DNA of 64,000 nucleotides from Porphyromonas asaccharolytica DSM 20707 (GTDB lineage: Bacteria; Bacteroidota; Bacteroidia; Bacteroidales; Porphyromonadaceae): contig NC_015501.1 in NCBI RefSeq assembly GCF_000212375.1, forward strand, positions 868,001 to 932,000, written 5' to 3'. Under the pieces are notes generated by a model, which saw nothing but the letters and a program-made list of their open reading frames with translations, made no database searches and was not told the origin of the DNA. The position numbers and the translations under genes are program-made. This document shows positions 41,874 to 50,104 of this stretch, one piece after another. Each line of letters opens with the position of its first letter. Position 1 is the first letter of the stretch.

Positions 41874-41948
41874 TGGGCCCAATAGGATTCGAACCTATGA
41901 CCCTCTGTTTGTAAGACAGATGCTCTAAACCAGCTGAGCTATGGGCCC
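41874..41948 (-). tRNA. tRNA-Val(TAC)
   Basis: A 75-nt cloverleaf on the minus strand with acceptor GGGCCCA/TGGGCCC, D-arm AGCTCAGCTGGTTTAGAGC, anticodon loop CTTACAA on stem TCTGT/ACAGA giving anticodon TAC, and T-loop GGTTCGAATCC. The 3' CCA is not encoded. Confidence 0.95.
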
Positions 41949-42004
41949 TTTCAGATATCTTAGCTCTCCGAGATACTCTAGCGACAGTGTAAATGTGATC
42001 GGCA

Positions 42005-42077
42005 GTTGTCCTACAAGGATTCGAACCTTGACAAACAGGACCAGAATCTGTTGTGCTACCATTACACCATAGGACAA
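42005..42077 (-). tRNA. tRNA-Gln(CTG)
   Basis: A 73-nt cloverleaf with acceptor TTGTCCT/AGGACAA, anticodon loop TTCTGGT giving CTG, and T-loop GGTTCGAATCC. The anticodon stem ACAGA/CCTGT has an A-C mismatch next to the loop. CCA is not encoded. Confidence 0.9.
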
Positions 42078-42222
42078 TCTGTATCAACCTACTGTCGATT
42101 AGCTCGTCACCATCGTGTGTGACACCCAATCACAGAGTCTCTCTTAGAGAGAAGTAAATGCGTTGTATCACGATATCGTAGTAAGGTGGGAGTTGCACCT
42201 TCGTCCGCCCCCTGCGGGAGTT

Positions 42223-42296
42223 GTTGTCCCACAAGGATTCGAACCTTGACTGACAGAACCAAAACCTGTAGTGCTAGCCATTACACCATGGGACAA
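42223..42296 (-). tRNA. tRNA-Gln(TTG)
   Basis: A 74-nt cloverleaf with acceptor TTGTCCC/GGGACAA, anticodon loop TTTTGGT giving TTG, and T-loop GGTTCGAATCC. It is very similar to the neighbouring Gln(CTG) gene, so the pair probably arose by duplication. First gene of the three-tRNA unit. Confidence 0.93.
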
Positions 42297-42340
42297 ATCC
42301 TTTTACTACCGACAGACACTTCTGTCATCGTTTGTGAGTG

Positions 42341-42372
42341 CAAAGGTAGAAAGAAAAAACCAAACCACCAAA
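42341..42372 (-). promoter_or_regulatory. Promoter of the tRNA-Gln/Gln/Val cluster
   Basis: On the minus strand TTTG (42369-42372) and TACCTTTG (42341-42348) are separated by 20 bp, a full Bacteroidota -33/-7 promoter, 45 bp upstream of tRNA-Gln(TTG). Confidence 0.75.
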
Positions 42373-42461
42373 TATTTCGTGGAGAAATTTTTCTCTCCCC
42401 CCACGCACTCCTACCCGCTACAACCGACCGAGCGTACGCCTATAGAGACAAAAGCATCGTC

Positions 42462-44096
42462 TTACAAGAGAACTCGCTGGGTCGCTCCGTCGATGATTGT
42501 GATGCACAGATAGTGCTGTGTCGCATCTCCTAGTCGTATTTCAGAGAGCTGCGAGAGTTGCGTAGCTGTAGCTACGAGCACTCCTGACAGATCATATAGG
42601 TAGAGGGAGAAGTCAGACGGCGTGTACTCACTCGGGTAGAGAGCGAGACGCTCTCCTGAGCGAATGATACGTGTCTGAGTCGCCTCTAGTACGTTGGAGA
42701 TCCCATTATCCCTGCCAGGCCAGGCATCTAGTAGATCCACTTTCCACCCCTTCGTGACAGCCTGCTGTGCGTCGGGCGTCTGGGCGAGTGGATTTCTCTT
42801 GATGAGTAGCCACTTCTTCCACCAAGCTGTACGCTCGCTAGCCTCTATGGTGTGGATATCCGGTAGCGCCTTCAGTATAGCCTCTAGAGCTGAGTCAGAC
42901 AGCATGCACCCGTCTAGAAATAGAGAGAAGAGCTTCGGTACGGGGCGTATGTCTAACTCCTGAATCGGATTGTCCGTGAGCCACAAGAGGTATAGCTCGG
43001 GGCTGTGAGACAGGTCTAGCTGTGAGAGCTTATTGTAGGAGAGCAGGAGCTCTTTGATCCCCTTGACGGGAGATAGGTCTAGATGCGACAACTGGTTGCC
43101 CTCGGCAAAAAGGTAGTCAAGCTGCCCCACGGGCGTAAGATCCAGTTGCTGAAGTTGGTTGTTACTACATCGGAAGTCTTTGAGCATGGGGATACCCGCA
43201 AGACTGATAGAGGTCAAGTCGTTGTCCTGAACTTCTAGTCTGTCTAGCTGAGGCAAGAGAGGTAGCGAGAGGCCCGTTAGCTCATTGTTATTGAGGAATA
43301 TCTGTCTCAGCTCGTCCTTAGCTCCCCAAGTGATGGATACGCTAGGGATGTTTGAGAGGTCGAGCACTCTAAGGTCGCTGTGCGGAGTTAGATCCCACGT
43401 AGTGATCTGGGTGTCGTGAGCAAAGAGCTGCTGGAGTGCTCCGTTTTGTGAGATGTCTAGCTGAGTCAAGGGATTGCCCTCACAATGTAGCACGGTCAGC
43501 TGCTTGAAGTGCCGCAGATCTAGTGCAGAGATCTCGTTGTACTCACAGCGCAGCGCTATAAGGCTCTGTACAGGAGATAGATCAAGCTCCTTAAGTTGGT
43601 TGTTTTGGCAGACCAGCATATCTAGAAGAGGGGCATTCTTCAGATCGAGCTCCGAGAGCCGATTGGCAGCCACGTTGAGCTCCATCAGACGGAAGCAAGC
43701 TGTGACATCTAGTCGGCTGAGGAGATTGTTCTGACAGTAGAGGAACTTCAGCCCTTGCAGCTGAGAGAGATCTAGACTATCCACCTGCTGAGACCTCTGA
43801 TCACTGCCTATATAAAGGGATAGAATACCCTCGGGAGCCTCACACCAGACGCGTATCCAGCCGTCTCCATGCACCTCACCTTGTATGCCATCGACGCCAT
43901 AGTTGTCCGACTCATAGTCTACCTGCTCGCCATCACCCCAGTCGATGGCAATAGGCTGGCGACAATGGATCCCGAGGGTGAAGATGCTCCCCTCTGGTAG
44001 CGTCGTGTGTATCGTGATGGCCGGTGTATCCTGAGCAAGCGCCCCTGCCATAGTGAGGAGCAGGAGGCTCAGCAGGAAGATTGTCGTCCGTCTCAT
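42462..44096 (-). CDS. Exported leucine-rich-repeat protein (544 aa)
   Basis: The signal peptide is MRRTTIFLLSLLLLTMAGALA-Q. Residues 100-400 form about 15 short LRRs of the 21-residue Porphyromonas/Bacteroides type with the recurring LxxLxCxxNxLxxLDLS pattern (for example LKFLYCQNNLLSRLDVT, LDMLVCQNNQLKELDLS). The C-terminus (YLYDLSGVLVATA, YLCITIIDG) resembles a type IX sorting domain, so it is probably a surface protein used in adhesion. It is related in design to the protein at 46100. It lies 19 bp downstream of the fibronectin-like gene and is likely cotranscribed with it. Confidence 0.85.
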   Translation of the reverse strand: MRRTTIFLLSLLLLTMAGALAQDTPAITIHTTLPEGSIFTLGIHCRQPIAIDWGDGEQVDYESDNYGVDGIQGEVHGDGWIRVWCEAPEGILSLYIGSDQRSQQVDSLDLSQLQGLKFLYCQNNLLSRLDVTACFRLMELNVAANRLSELDLKNAPLLDMLVCQNNQLKELDLSPVQSLIALRCEYNEISALDLRHFKQLTVLHCEGNPLTQLDISQNGALQQLFAHDTQITTWDLTPHSDLRVLDLSNIPSVSITWGAKDELRQIFLNNNELTGLSLPLLPQLDRLEVQDNDLTSISLAGIPMLKDFRCSNNQLQQLDLTPVGQLDYLFAEGNQLSHLDLSPVKGIKELLLSYNKLSQLDLSHSPELYLLWLTDNPIQELDIRPVPKLFSLFLDGCMLSDSALEAILKALPDIHTIEASERTAWWKKWLLIKRNPLAQTPDAQQAVTKGWKVDLLDAWPGRDNGISNVLEATQTRIIRSGERLALYPSEYTPSDFSLYLYDLSGVLVATATQLSQLSEIRLGDATQHYLCITIIDGATQRVLL

Positions 44097-44115
44097 AGAT
44101 TATCTCTTCAGATGA

Positions 44116-45504
44116 TTACTCTTTGGGTAGAAACTCTCCGCGAGGTGCAAAGTCTAGAACTACAATCTTATCCACTTCGATCCCTAGGTCTCCACCCGTG
44201 CCAGGCATGATCATGAGATCGTACTGGTCGCCTTTGCTAGAGAGAAATGTGCCCTCCTCGCTAGCTGTCGGAGTTGTATAGCCACTCTCTGTGAGGCTCG
44301 CTACGAAGCTCTCCGTGAGCGAGACCTTGCCGTCTGCCTCTTGAAAGACCTTATCATAGTTGTCCAGCACAGCCCAGTACTCGTTGAGCTCTCCAGCTCC
44401 ATCCTTGGAGACGAAGTAGATACGCATGATAATCGGAGACTGATTGACTCGGTACACATACATATGTTCAAACCCTTGAGAACCAGACAAGTCACTGTCT
44501 AAGGTCGTCCCCGCAGACGCTTCATAGGTTGCTATCTGCTCCTTGTTAGAGCCAAAGGGTATGGGACTCTCAGGGATCGCACCGCTTGCGCCTGCAGTAG
44601 ACAGCTGTAGGGTTGCCACCTTCGTCGTCTGCTTACCCTCTGCAGATATGCCGAAGACGAGCAAGACATACTCCGTATTAGGCTTCAAGTCAGAGATCGT
44701 AATAGACTGCACACCTCTTAAGGTACTCTCAGGCTTGCTCCAGTCGACATCGTCAAACATCTCCGCATTGAAGATGATATCAGCGACAGCGTTTTCGTCA
44801 GAGTCATACTCAGCGTACTGATCTTTGGTAAAGTATCCCCAAAAGTAAGAGGTGCTCAGGTTAGAAGGCGTGACCTGTATGGTTAGGGACTGAGACGTCT
44901 GCTCTGTCGCAAGTAGCTCAAAGGTAGTATCATCTATCGGCGTGAGAGCGGCGGTAGTCACCACCTGCTTGTGCAGCGGAGTCGTCACACGTCCTGTCTC
45001 ATCCAGCCCGAAGACGCAGATATAGTACTCAGTCTCGCTATACAGATCCTCCTCGGTATGCGTGGCTGGTCCCTGCTTGAGGATCTCCTTTAGATAGTCG
45101 GTGAACTCCTTCCCGTTGGCTTTTGCCATCGTACGTAGTACCTGAATCTGGTTGTCTAGATAAGCTTTTTCAGTAGAGAAAGTCTTGTCGTAGTGCGCCT
45201 TATTGTCCAGCCCGATGTAGTAAGTCGTCTTACTGTCTGAGGGTACGACAGATAAGGTGACAGACGAAGCCGTCGCAGAGACATCCTTGATCTCGAAAGT
45301 TGTGATCGCAGGGGTCTCTACCGTTATGAAGCGTATGCTGTCCACCTCAGCAATGTCAAACGTCCTCTTGATGACCTGCTGATTCTGATCGTGAGAGTAG
45401 ATGACCAATTGCTTGGGGACCTCATTTTGAGCCAATAGTGAATAACTTAAAGTGAGGAGGGTCAGCAGCCCGCTTAGCAGGGGTCGAAGTAAGGAGCGTG
45501 TCAT
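44116..45504 (-). CDS. Exported protein with fibronectin type III-like domains (462 aa)
   Basis: The signal peptide is MTRSLLRPLLSGLLTLLTLSYSLLA-Q (in part LLSGLLTLLTLSYSLLA). Two FN3-like beta domains are suggested by FEIKDVSATASSVTLSVVPS followed by ETEYYICVFGLDETG, and by SQSLTIQVTPSNLSTSYFWG followed by NTEYVLLVFGISAEG. The C-terminal 140 residues are unrecognised (a GGDLGIEVDKIVVLDFAPRG end, not a clear CTD). There is no lipobox Cys. It is probably periplasmic or surface. A TATCTTTG box is upstream, and the LRR gene follows at 19 bp. Confidence 0.75.
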   Translation of the reverse strand: MTRSLLRPLLSGLLTLLTLSYSLLAQNEVPKQLVIYSHDQNQQVIKRTFDIAEVDSIRFITVETPAITTFEIKDVSATASSVTLSVVPSDSKTTYYIGLDNKAHYDKTFSTEKAYLDNQIQVLRTMAKANGKEFTDYLKEILKQGPATHTEEDLYSETEYYICVFGLDETGRVTTPLHKQVVTTAALTPIDDTTFELLATEQTSQSLTIQVTPSNLSTSYFWGYFTKDQYAEYDSDENAVADIIFNAEMFDDVDWSKPESTLRGVQSITISDLKPNTEYVLLVFGISAEGKQTTKVATLQLSTAGASGAIPESPIPFGSNKEQIATYEASAGTTLDSDLSGSQGFEHMYVYRVNQSPIIMRIYFVSKDGAGELNEYWAVLDNYDKVFQEADGKVSLTESFVASLTESGYTTPTASEEGTFLSSKGDQYDLMIMPGTGGDLGIEVDKIVVLDFAPRGEFLPKE

Positions 45505-45583
45505 AAGTATATCTAGTAGTTAGAGGGTTAGGCATAGGAGTGAGGCCTCTGTTCTAGCTCTTCGATCTCCCTTGCTATGATCA

Positions 45584-45591
45584 CAAAGATA
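45584..45591 (-). promoter_or_regulatory. -7 box of the FN3/LRR gene pair
   Basis: CAAAGATA reads TATCTTTG on the minus strand (TAnnTTTG), 80 bp upstream of the ATG at 45504. Confidence 0.6.
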
Positions 45592-45660
45592 CGTTTTTTT
45601 AGTATAGGCGAGAGCGACCAGTCAGCTCCGATTACTGTGAGAATGTTCGGTTTCGCTCCA

Positions 45661-45855
45661 ATTCCTACCGAGCAAATCTCAAATCTCTACCGAGGAAATG
45701 AAAAATCCCTACGTAGGCGAGAAATGAAACTTCGGAGGAATCAAATGAAACTTCGGAGGAATCATTTCGTCCCTACGTGGAGAATAAAAAATAGCCACGT
45801 GGAGATTTGGAATTCTCCACGTGGCTATTGAATTAGAGGTTAGAAATTAGAGACG
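45661..45855. repeat. Dispersed intergenic palindromic repeat, copy C
   Basis: It lies in the 595-bp divergent gap between the FN3 gene and the LRR gene. The order is CCCTACGTAGG, ATGAAACTTCGGAGGAATCA twice in tandem (about 45724-45764), CCCTACGTGGAGAATAAAAA, AGCCACGTGGAGATTTGGAA, TTCTCCACGTGGCTATTGAA, then heptads TTAGAGG TTAGAAA TTAGAGA (45832-45852). The reverse complement of copy A follows the same order with few differences, including the heptads. Confidence 0.8.
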
Positions 45856-46011
45856 TGTAGCGATTTGTTGGAACGTACGGCTCGTATTGCTTTGATACAA
45901 CGGATGCCCCCACGCTGGACGTCACTACATCATCGTTACTCGTTTCATCGGACTACCAATTTGCGAAATCCAGACCGATAAATGCTTGTAGCATAGTACC
46001 ATCCAATTACG

Positions 46012-46019
46012 TATATTTG
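46012..46019 (+). promoter_or_regulatory. -7 box of the LRR/InlJ-like gene
   Basis: TATATTTG fits TAnnTTTG, about 80 bp upstream of the ATG at 46100. Confidence 0.55.
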
Positions 46020-46099
46020 CTTGTGAATAGTTTGAGATACTCCTTCATTCCTTGCTTCTTATCAAGAGACAAATTACCAACCTAAAACAGATATAAGTC

Positions 46100-47707
46100 A
46101 TGAAAACAGCTACAAAAACATTGTTCTGTGCCTTGCTTCTGATATTGCCACTCTTGGCTACCGCTCAGGCTACTGGCGATGAGACACAGACTACAACTCC
46201 GACGATTGTGCTCACCACAGAGACTTCCGTCGGAGACACCATTTGGCTCTCCTTCGAGACGGATGATTGGGAGGATCCAATTATCGAGGGACTCACACCC
46301 ACGGGCGAATCAACATTCGCTGGTAATCAGTATACGGTAACCTCGCCTACCATCAAGCTCATGGGGGAGATAACCGACTTGGGATGCCAAGAGATCAAGC
46401 TCACAGCAATAGATCTATCAGGTATCTCATGTCTACAACAGCTCAACTGCTCGGGCAACCAGCTCACAGAGCTAAATATAGGAGATAACACAGCCCTATC
46501 GATGCTTTACTGTCAGCAAAACAAGCTCCAGCAGCTGGACCTATCCAAATGTAAGGATCTATACGAGGTCTATTGCTTTGATAACCAGCTTCAGAGCCTC
46601 AAGCTAGGAGCTAGCCTTCCCTCTTTTACAATGCTCAAGGCTGCTAACAATCAGCTGACAGCCATCGATCTGAGTGGATGTCCTAACGTAAAGGTGGTAG
46701 ACCTAGGGACTAACAATATAGACCACCTAGACCTAGCCAACAATGGAGCTATTACCTGGCTGCTCGTAGCCAACAACAAGCTCACGGATATAGACCTCTC
46801 TGCACAGACCAAGCTCGTACGACTAGACTGCTATAACAACCAGCTCTCCTCACTAGACCTCTCTCCGCTCGAGCAGCTCACTGTACTAGCCGCCGAGAGC
46901 AACCAGCTACAAGACATCGACGTGTCTCACTGCCCTAAGCTACAGGTGATGTCTGTAGAGCATAACGTCATAAAGACGATGGACTTGTCTCAAAATCCCG
47001 AGTTGAAAAGTATCTGGTGCATAGAGAACCGCATCTACCCCAACGATATGCAGGCTCTCGTGACATCTTTGCTGCAAAAAGAGGGTGCCAAACTGGTCGC
47101 TGTCAATACACATAGCGACAAAGAGCAAAACGTAATCCTCAAAGCACAAGTAGCAGAGGCAAACGCCAAGGGATGGACTGTCTACGATTTCAATCCTGAG
47201 ACTAAGGATCTCATCCCATATGAGGGAAGCGATACGACATTCCTCCACGTGACACTATCTGTCGGAGAGGGTGGCACAGCAAAAGTCCTAGAGGTGACTG
47301 ATCCTGAGCGGGTCCCCTTTGCTACAGAGATAAAGATAGAGGCGACACCTGACGAAGGCTATGAGCTAGAGAGCATCAAGGCTGGAGATCAGGACATAAC
47401 GGAAGACAAAGTCTACCTAGTCACCAAGGATGTAGAGATCACTGTCACATTTCATCGTGTCAAGAGCATAGCTGATCCGACTAAGAGACAGGAGCTCACG
47501 ATTACGCCCAATCCTGCAAGAGACTTAGCCAGAGTGTATGGCCTCAAGCCTTACAGCGACATCTCTATCTATACACAGGAAGGTAAGCGCATGGCAACCA
47601 TTCAGGCGGATGATCTGGGACAAGGCGAGATAGACCTGTCTAGTTATCCATCGGGTAAGTACCTTGTGATCGCCGAGGAGCATAACGGATGGCTCATCGT
47701 CCGATAA
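46100..47707 (+). CDS. Surface leucine-rich-repeat protein with type IX sorting domain (InlJ-like, 535 aa)
   Basis: The signal peptide is MKTATKTLFCALLLILPLLA-TAQA. LRRs of the CxxNxLxxLDLS kind fill residues 100-310 (LQQLNCSGNQLTELNIG, LSMLYCQQNKLQQLDLS). Residues 375-455 look like an InlB B-repeat/Listeria-Bacteroides repeat domain (LSVGEGGTAKVLEV, ATPDEGYELESIKAGDQDIT). The last 75 residues are a type A CTD (LTITPNPARDLARVYG, ISIYTQEGKRMATIQ, YPSGKYLVIAEEHNGWLIVR). It resembles P. gingivalis InlJ, which affects biofilm formation. It is secreted and anchored by type IX secretion. Confidence 0.88.
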   Translation: MKTATKTLFCALLLILPLLATAQATGDETQTTTPTIVLTTETSVGDTIWLSFETDDWEDPIIEGLTPTGESTFAGNQYTVTSPTIKLMGEITDLGCQEIKLTAIDLSGISCLQQLNCSGNQLTELNIGDNTALSMLYCQQNKLQQLDLSKCKDLYEVYCFDNQLQSLKLGASLPSFTMLKAANNQLTAIDLSGCPNVKVVDLGTNNIDHLDLANNGAITWLLVANNKLTDIDLSAQTKLVRLDCYNNQLSSLDLSPLEQLTVLAAESNQLQDIDVSHCPKLQVMSVEHNVIKTMDLSQNPELKSIWCIENRIYPNDMQALVTSLLQKEGAKLVAVNTHSDKEQNVILKAQVAEANAKGWTVYDFNPETKDLIPYEGSDTTFLHVTLSVGEGGTAKVLEVTDPERVPFATEIKIEATPDEGYELESIKAGDQDITEDKVYLVTKDVEITVTFHRVKSIADPTKRQELTITPNPARDLARVYGLKPYSDISIYTQEGKRMATIQADDLGQGEIDLSSYPSGKYLVIAEEHNGWLIVR

Positions 47708-47783
47708 CACAGTTGACTAGAGCCTCCCGACACGCTCCGCTTATGTCAACATCGTAGCTCTGCGGAGTGTCTCTCCCCCCCTC

Positions 47784-47836
47784 GACCCCGTAGGTCCACC
47801 CATGACTAATCTGTTGTGGATGAGACTTACGGGGTC
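47784..47836 (+). terminator. Terminator-like hairpin after the LRR gene
   Basis: GACCCCGTAGGTC (47784-47796) pairs with GACTTACGGGGTC (47824-47836) with a mismatch. An inner TCCAC/GTGGA pairing is possible, and TGTCTTTA follows. It is about 80 bp beyond the LRR gene stop. Confidence 0.5.
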
Positions 47837-47985
47837 TGTCTTTAGGCTCAGTTGAGTTAGGCTTCTACTTCGCAGTATGGCTAGCAATTCTTCGCGTTTC
47901 TCTTGCAGTTAAACTTAGAAAGATAGGAGTTACGTCTAAGCAAAAACTCTCTCTCTTTCTAATAATCCCAGCTTACAATGAGGCG

Positions 47986-48045
47986 ATGCGTGATCTACCA
48001 CGAGGTGTCTATATCGTGGACAATCGCAAGGTGATCGTCCCGTAA
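47986..48045 (+). pseudogene. Remnant of a type IX sorting-domain gene (3' end)
   Basis: The plus strand encodes MRDLPRGVYIVDNRKVIVP and a stop, closely fitting the very end of a type A CTD (L-P-x-G-x-Y-x-V ... K-V-x-V). The same frame stays open upstream to about 47900 (for example SLFLIIPAYNEA) but with no recognisable CTD start, signal peptide or start codon. It is best read as the tail of a decayed exported-protein gene. The rest of 47708-48082 holds only a hairpin. Confidence 0.55.
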
Positions 48046-48082
48046 GAGCGAGCTCGAAATGAGAGCGAGCGCATCGTAGGCT

Positions 48083-49642
48083 CTACTCTTTTGTCTCTGA
48101 TGTTGTTTTGATGACATATTCCCACAGCGGATCCGCTCCAAGCTGGGTCGTATCCTTAGTCTGAGGAATAGATCTATCGGGAACAAGTCTCTTCTCTCCA
48201 CATCTTGTCTGATCTGGACGCACAAAAGACTTACTGCTAGTATAACCCTTAAAGCCACTGTTGGGTAGCGTGAATCCGATTACATCTCCATAGTGGCAAG
48301 GGGCGAAGGCACAAGGTGAGCTAGCATCTTCAAGGATAAGGGACACCCCTGCATCCTGTGCTACAGTTGCGAGCATCCCAGCACTACTGAAGGTCTTCTC
48401 TCCAACGAATATGTAGACATCTCCCTTAAAAGTTCGTCGAGGAGTGTGGCTCTGAGCGCGAGACATTTGACTTTGACCATCTGTAAGGATCAGGTCACTA
48501 AAAGTCTTTCCATCGATCATCTTCCCAGAGTACGCTTTCGGAATCCTCTCGGACAGGGAGGGGCAGTTACTTCTCCATAACTCAGATACTCGTAGGTGAT
48601 ATGTATAGTTTGAAGTGCTCTCTCTTTGCGTGGGCAAGTATTCAAGTAGCATATCGCCAAGCATGCTACTCCCTCCTGAATTGTAGCGAAGATCTATGAT
48701 CAGTGTGTGCGTATGAAGCGAATCCATCTCTTGAAACATCTGATCAATAAAGTCCGAAAAGCGAGGTAGAGAGGATAGGTATGCCTCCTCTTGAGGGGTT
48801 AGTTTATAGCCACTTGGCTTAGAACTAGTAATGCGACTATACTCAGACTGATAGTCTTTCATAGCGTTCATCTGGAGGTAAGCAACTCCTGGAGCTGCCA
48901 TCACGTCATACCAGTACAGAGCTTTTCGTGGAGCAGTAAGCGTGCTGTAATGTTTCGCATTTGGGCTGCTATACAACTCCACTCTATCACTCACAGATAT
49001 GGGCGAGATAAAGATGGAGTCCATATCAGCAAATGTAACTTTCAAAGTATCCAAGCCTAGAGATCTCCAATAGATACAGAATGAACCCAAAGCACTTACT
49101 TGCGAGAGCGAGTACTGCACATTGTCCGCACTAATATAGCGTCTGAGTGTGTCGACAACATCTAGGATGGGGATGTCACAGATGGACTTAATCTCCTTTC
49201 CGACATAGCTCTGAAGGGTCTTAGGGGCTGTCATGAGACGCACGGTAGGGTACTCTTCGATCCCTAGCCTAATTGGGTAGTAAGTCTTAAACAGAGCGGT
49301 GTCAAGAGTCAGCGTAGTGTGACCGTCACCCATCAAACTCGTAAATTGCTGAAGAAGAAGGTACGAATCGGAAGGGGTATCGATATGCTTGGCTAGCTGA
49401 TAAAACTTAGCTAGTTCACTATCCAGACTAATCGCAAAGCTCTCCTCAAGCATTTTGGGGTGACTCTCCTTTAGAAGTTTGCCAAGCACTTGTAGATCCC
49501 TTTGTGTGGCATTCTCCTCTTGGGTTAGAGTAGCTGGGCTGGGGCTGTCTGCAAATGTGATAACGTCTTGAGCGTAAGTATTGAACGCTAACAGACATAG
49601 ACATAGCGATCTCAGTAAGTAGGGGACAAATCTACTCGTCAT
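48083..49642 (-). CDS. Exported S41-family (C-terminal processing-type) peptidase (519 aa)
   Basis: The signal peptide is MTSRFVPYLLRSLCLCLLAFNTYA-Q (in part LLRSLCLCLLAFNTYA). The S41 core begins with LIIDLRYNSGGSSMLGDMLL near residue 310 and has the nucleophile Ser in VGEKTFSSAGMLATVAQDAG near 415-434, followed by GDVIGFTLPNSG. No clear PDZ domain and no CTD were recognised. It is probably a periplasmic or outer-membrane serine peptidase. A near-consensus TACCTTCG box lies 60 bp upstream. Confidence 0.85.
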   Translation of the reverse strand: MTSRFVPYLLRSLCLCLLAFNTYAQDVITFADSPSPATLTQEENATQRDLQVLGKLLKESHPKMLEESFAISLDSELAKFYQLAKHIDTPSDSYLLLQQFTSLMGDGHTTLTLDTALFKTYYPIRLGIEEYPTVRLMTAPKTLQSYVGKEIKSICDIPILDVVDTLRRYISADNVQYSLSQVSALGSFCIYWRSLGLDTLKVTFADMDSIFISPISVSDRVELYSSPNAKHYSTLTAPRKALYWYDVMAAPGVAYLQMNAMKDYQSEYSRITSSKPSGYKLTPQEEAYLSSLPRFSDFIDQMFQEMDSLHTHTLIIDLRYNSGGSSMLGDMLLEYLPTQRESTSNYTYHLRVSELWRSNCPSLSERIPKAYSGKMIDGKTFSDLILTDGQSQMSRAQSHTPRRTFKGDVYIFVGEKTFSSAGMLATVAQDAGVSLILEDASSPCAFAPCHYGDVIGFTLPNSGFKGYTSSKSFVRPDQTRCGEKRLVPDRSIPQTKDTTQLGADPLWEYVIKTTSETKE

Positions 49643-49700
49643 AATGGTAGGACTTTGTGTGATTGATGGGTGAATGCACTTGATAGATTGAGTGCTAGGG

Positions 49701-49708
49701 CGAAGGTA
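49701..49708 (-). promoter_or_regulatory. Probable -7 box of the S41 peptidase gene
   Basis: CGAAGGTA reads TACCTTCG on the minus strand, one base off TAnnTTTG, about 60 bp upstream of the ATG. The 462-bp gap 49643-50104 holds only this and the rpoC terminator. Confidence 0.4.
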
Positions 49709-49956
49709 CTAAGAACTTGTGAAGGAGCCTAACACTTAATTTCGCAAATCGAGTAACCCGCTGTAGGAGCGCTCGGTGAGTATCGAGTGGAAGGGCGCCC
49801 GTTGTGTCAAAGGTTACAACGTCAAGATTTGATTGCAATGGAATACGTCTCTCTGTACTACAACGGACGCCCTCCCGCTAAACACTGTCCGAGCGTCCCT
49901 ACAGCGGACTACTCGTCTCGTCTTCCGATATTTGTGCTCGGTCGAAGGGGCATAAC

Positions 49957-50012
49957 AAAAGGAAGACTCGCCTCATGAGGTCGTGTGGACCTTTGAGGCG
50001 AGCCTTCCTTTT
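49957..50012. terminator. Strong hairpin terminator of the rpoBC operon (bidirectional in form)
   Basis: A 19-bp stem with one mismatch (49957-49975, AAAAGGAAGACTCGCCTCA, with 49994-50012) and an inner AGGTC/GACCT stem. On the minus strand it ends in TTTTGTT, about 95 bp beyond the rpoC stop. The A/T runs on both sides suit either direction. Confidence 0.85.
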
Positions 50013-50104
50013 CGTTGCTTATATCTGTTAGGAGGCTATAGGGAGCGCTCCTGAGATAATCTTTACTTTAGAGCTGTCGTGCGAGAAGATCTGTGAGGCA
50101 CTTG

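Noticed and set aside
41704-41928. Short plus-strand ORF before tRNA-Val
   Set aside because: It overlaps the tRNA-Val gene and its terminator on the opposite strand and shows no protein-like features.
42186-42533. Plus-strand ORF across tRNA-Gln(TTG) and the LRR gene end
   Set aside because: It overlaps a tRNA, its promoter and a real gene; it is chance open frame.
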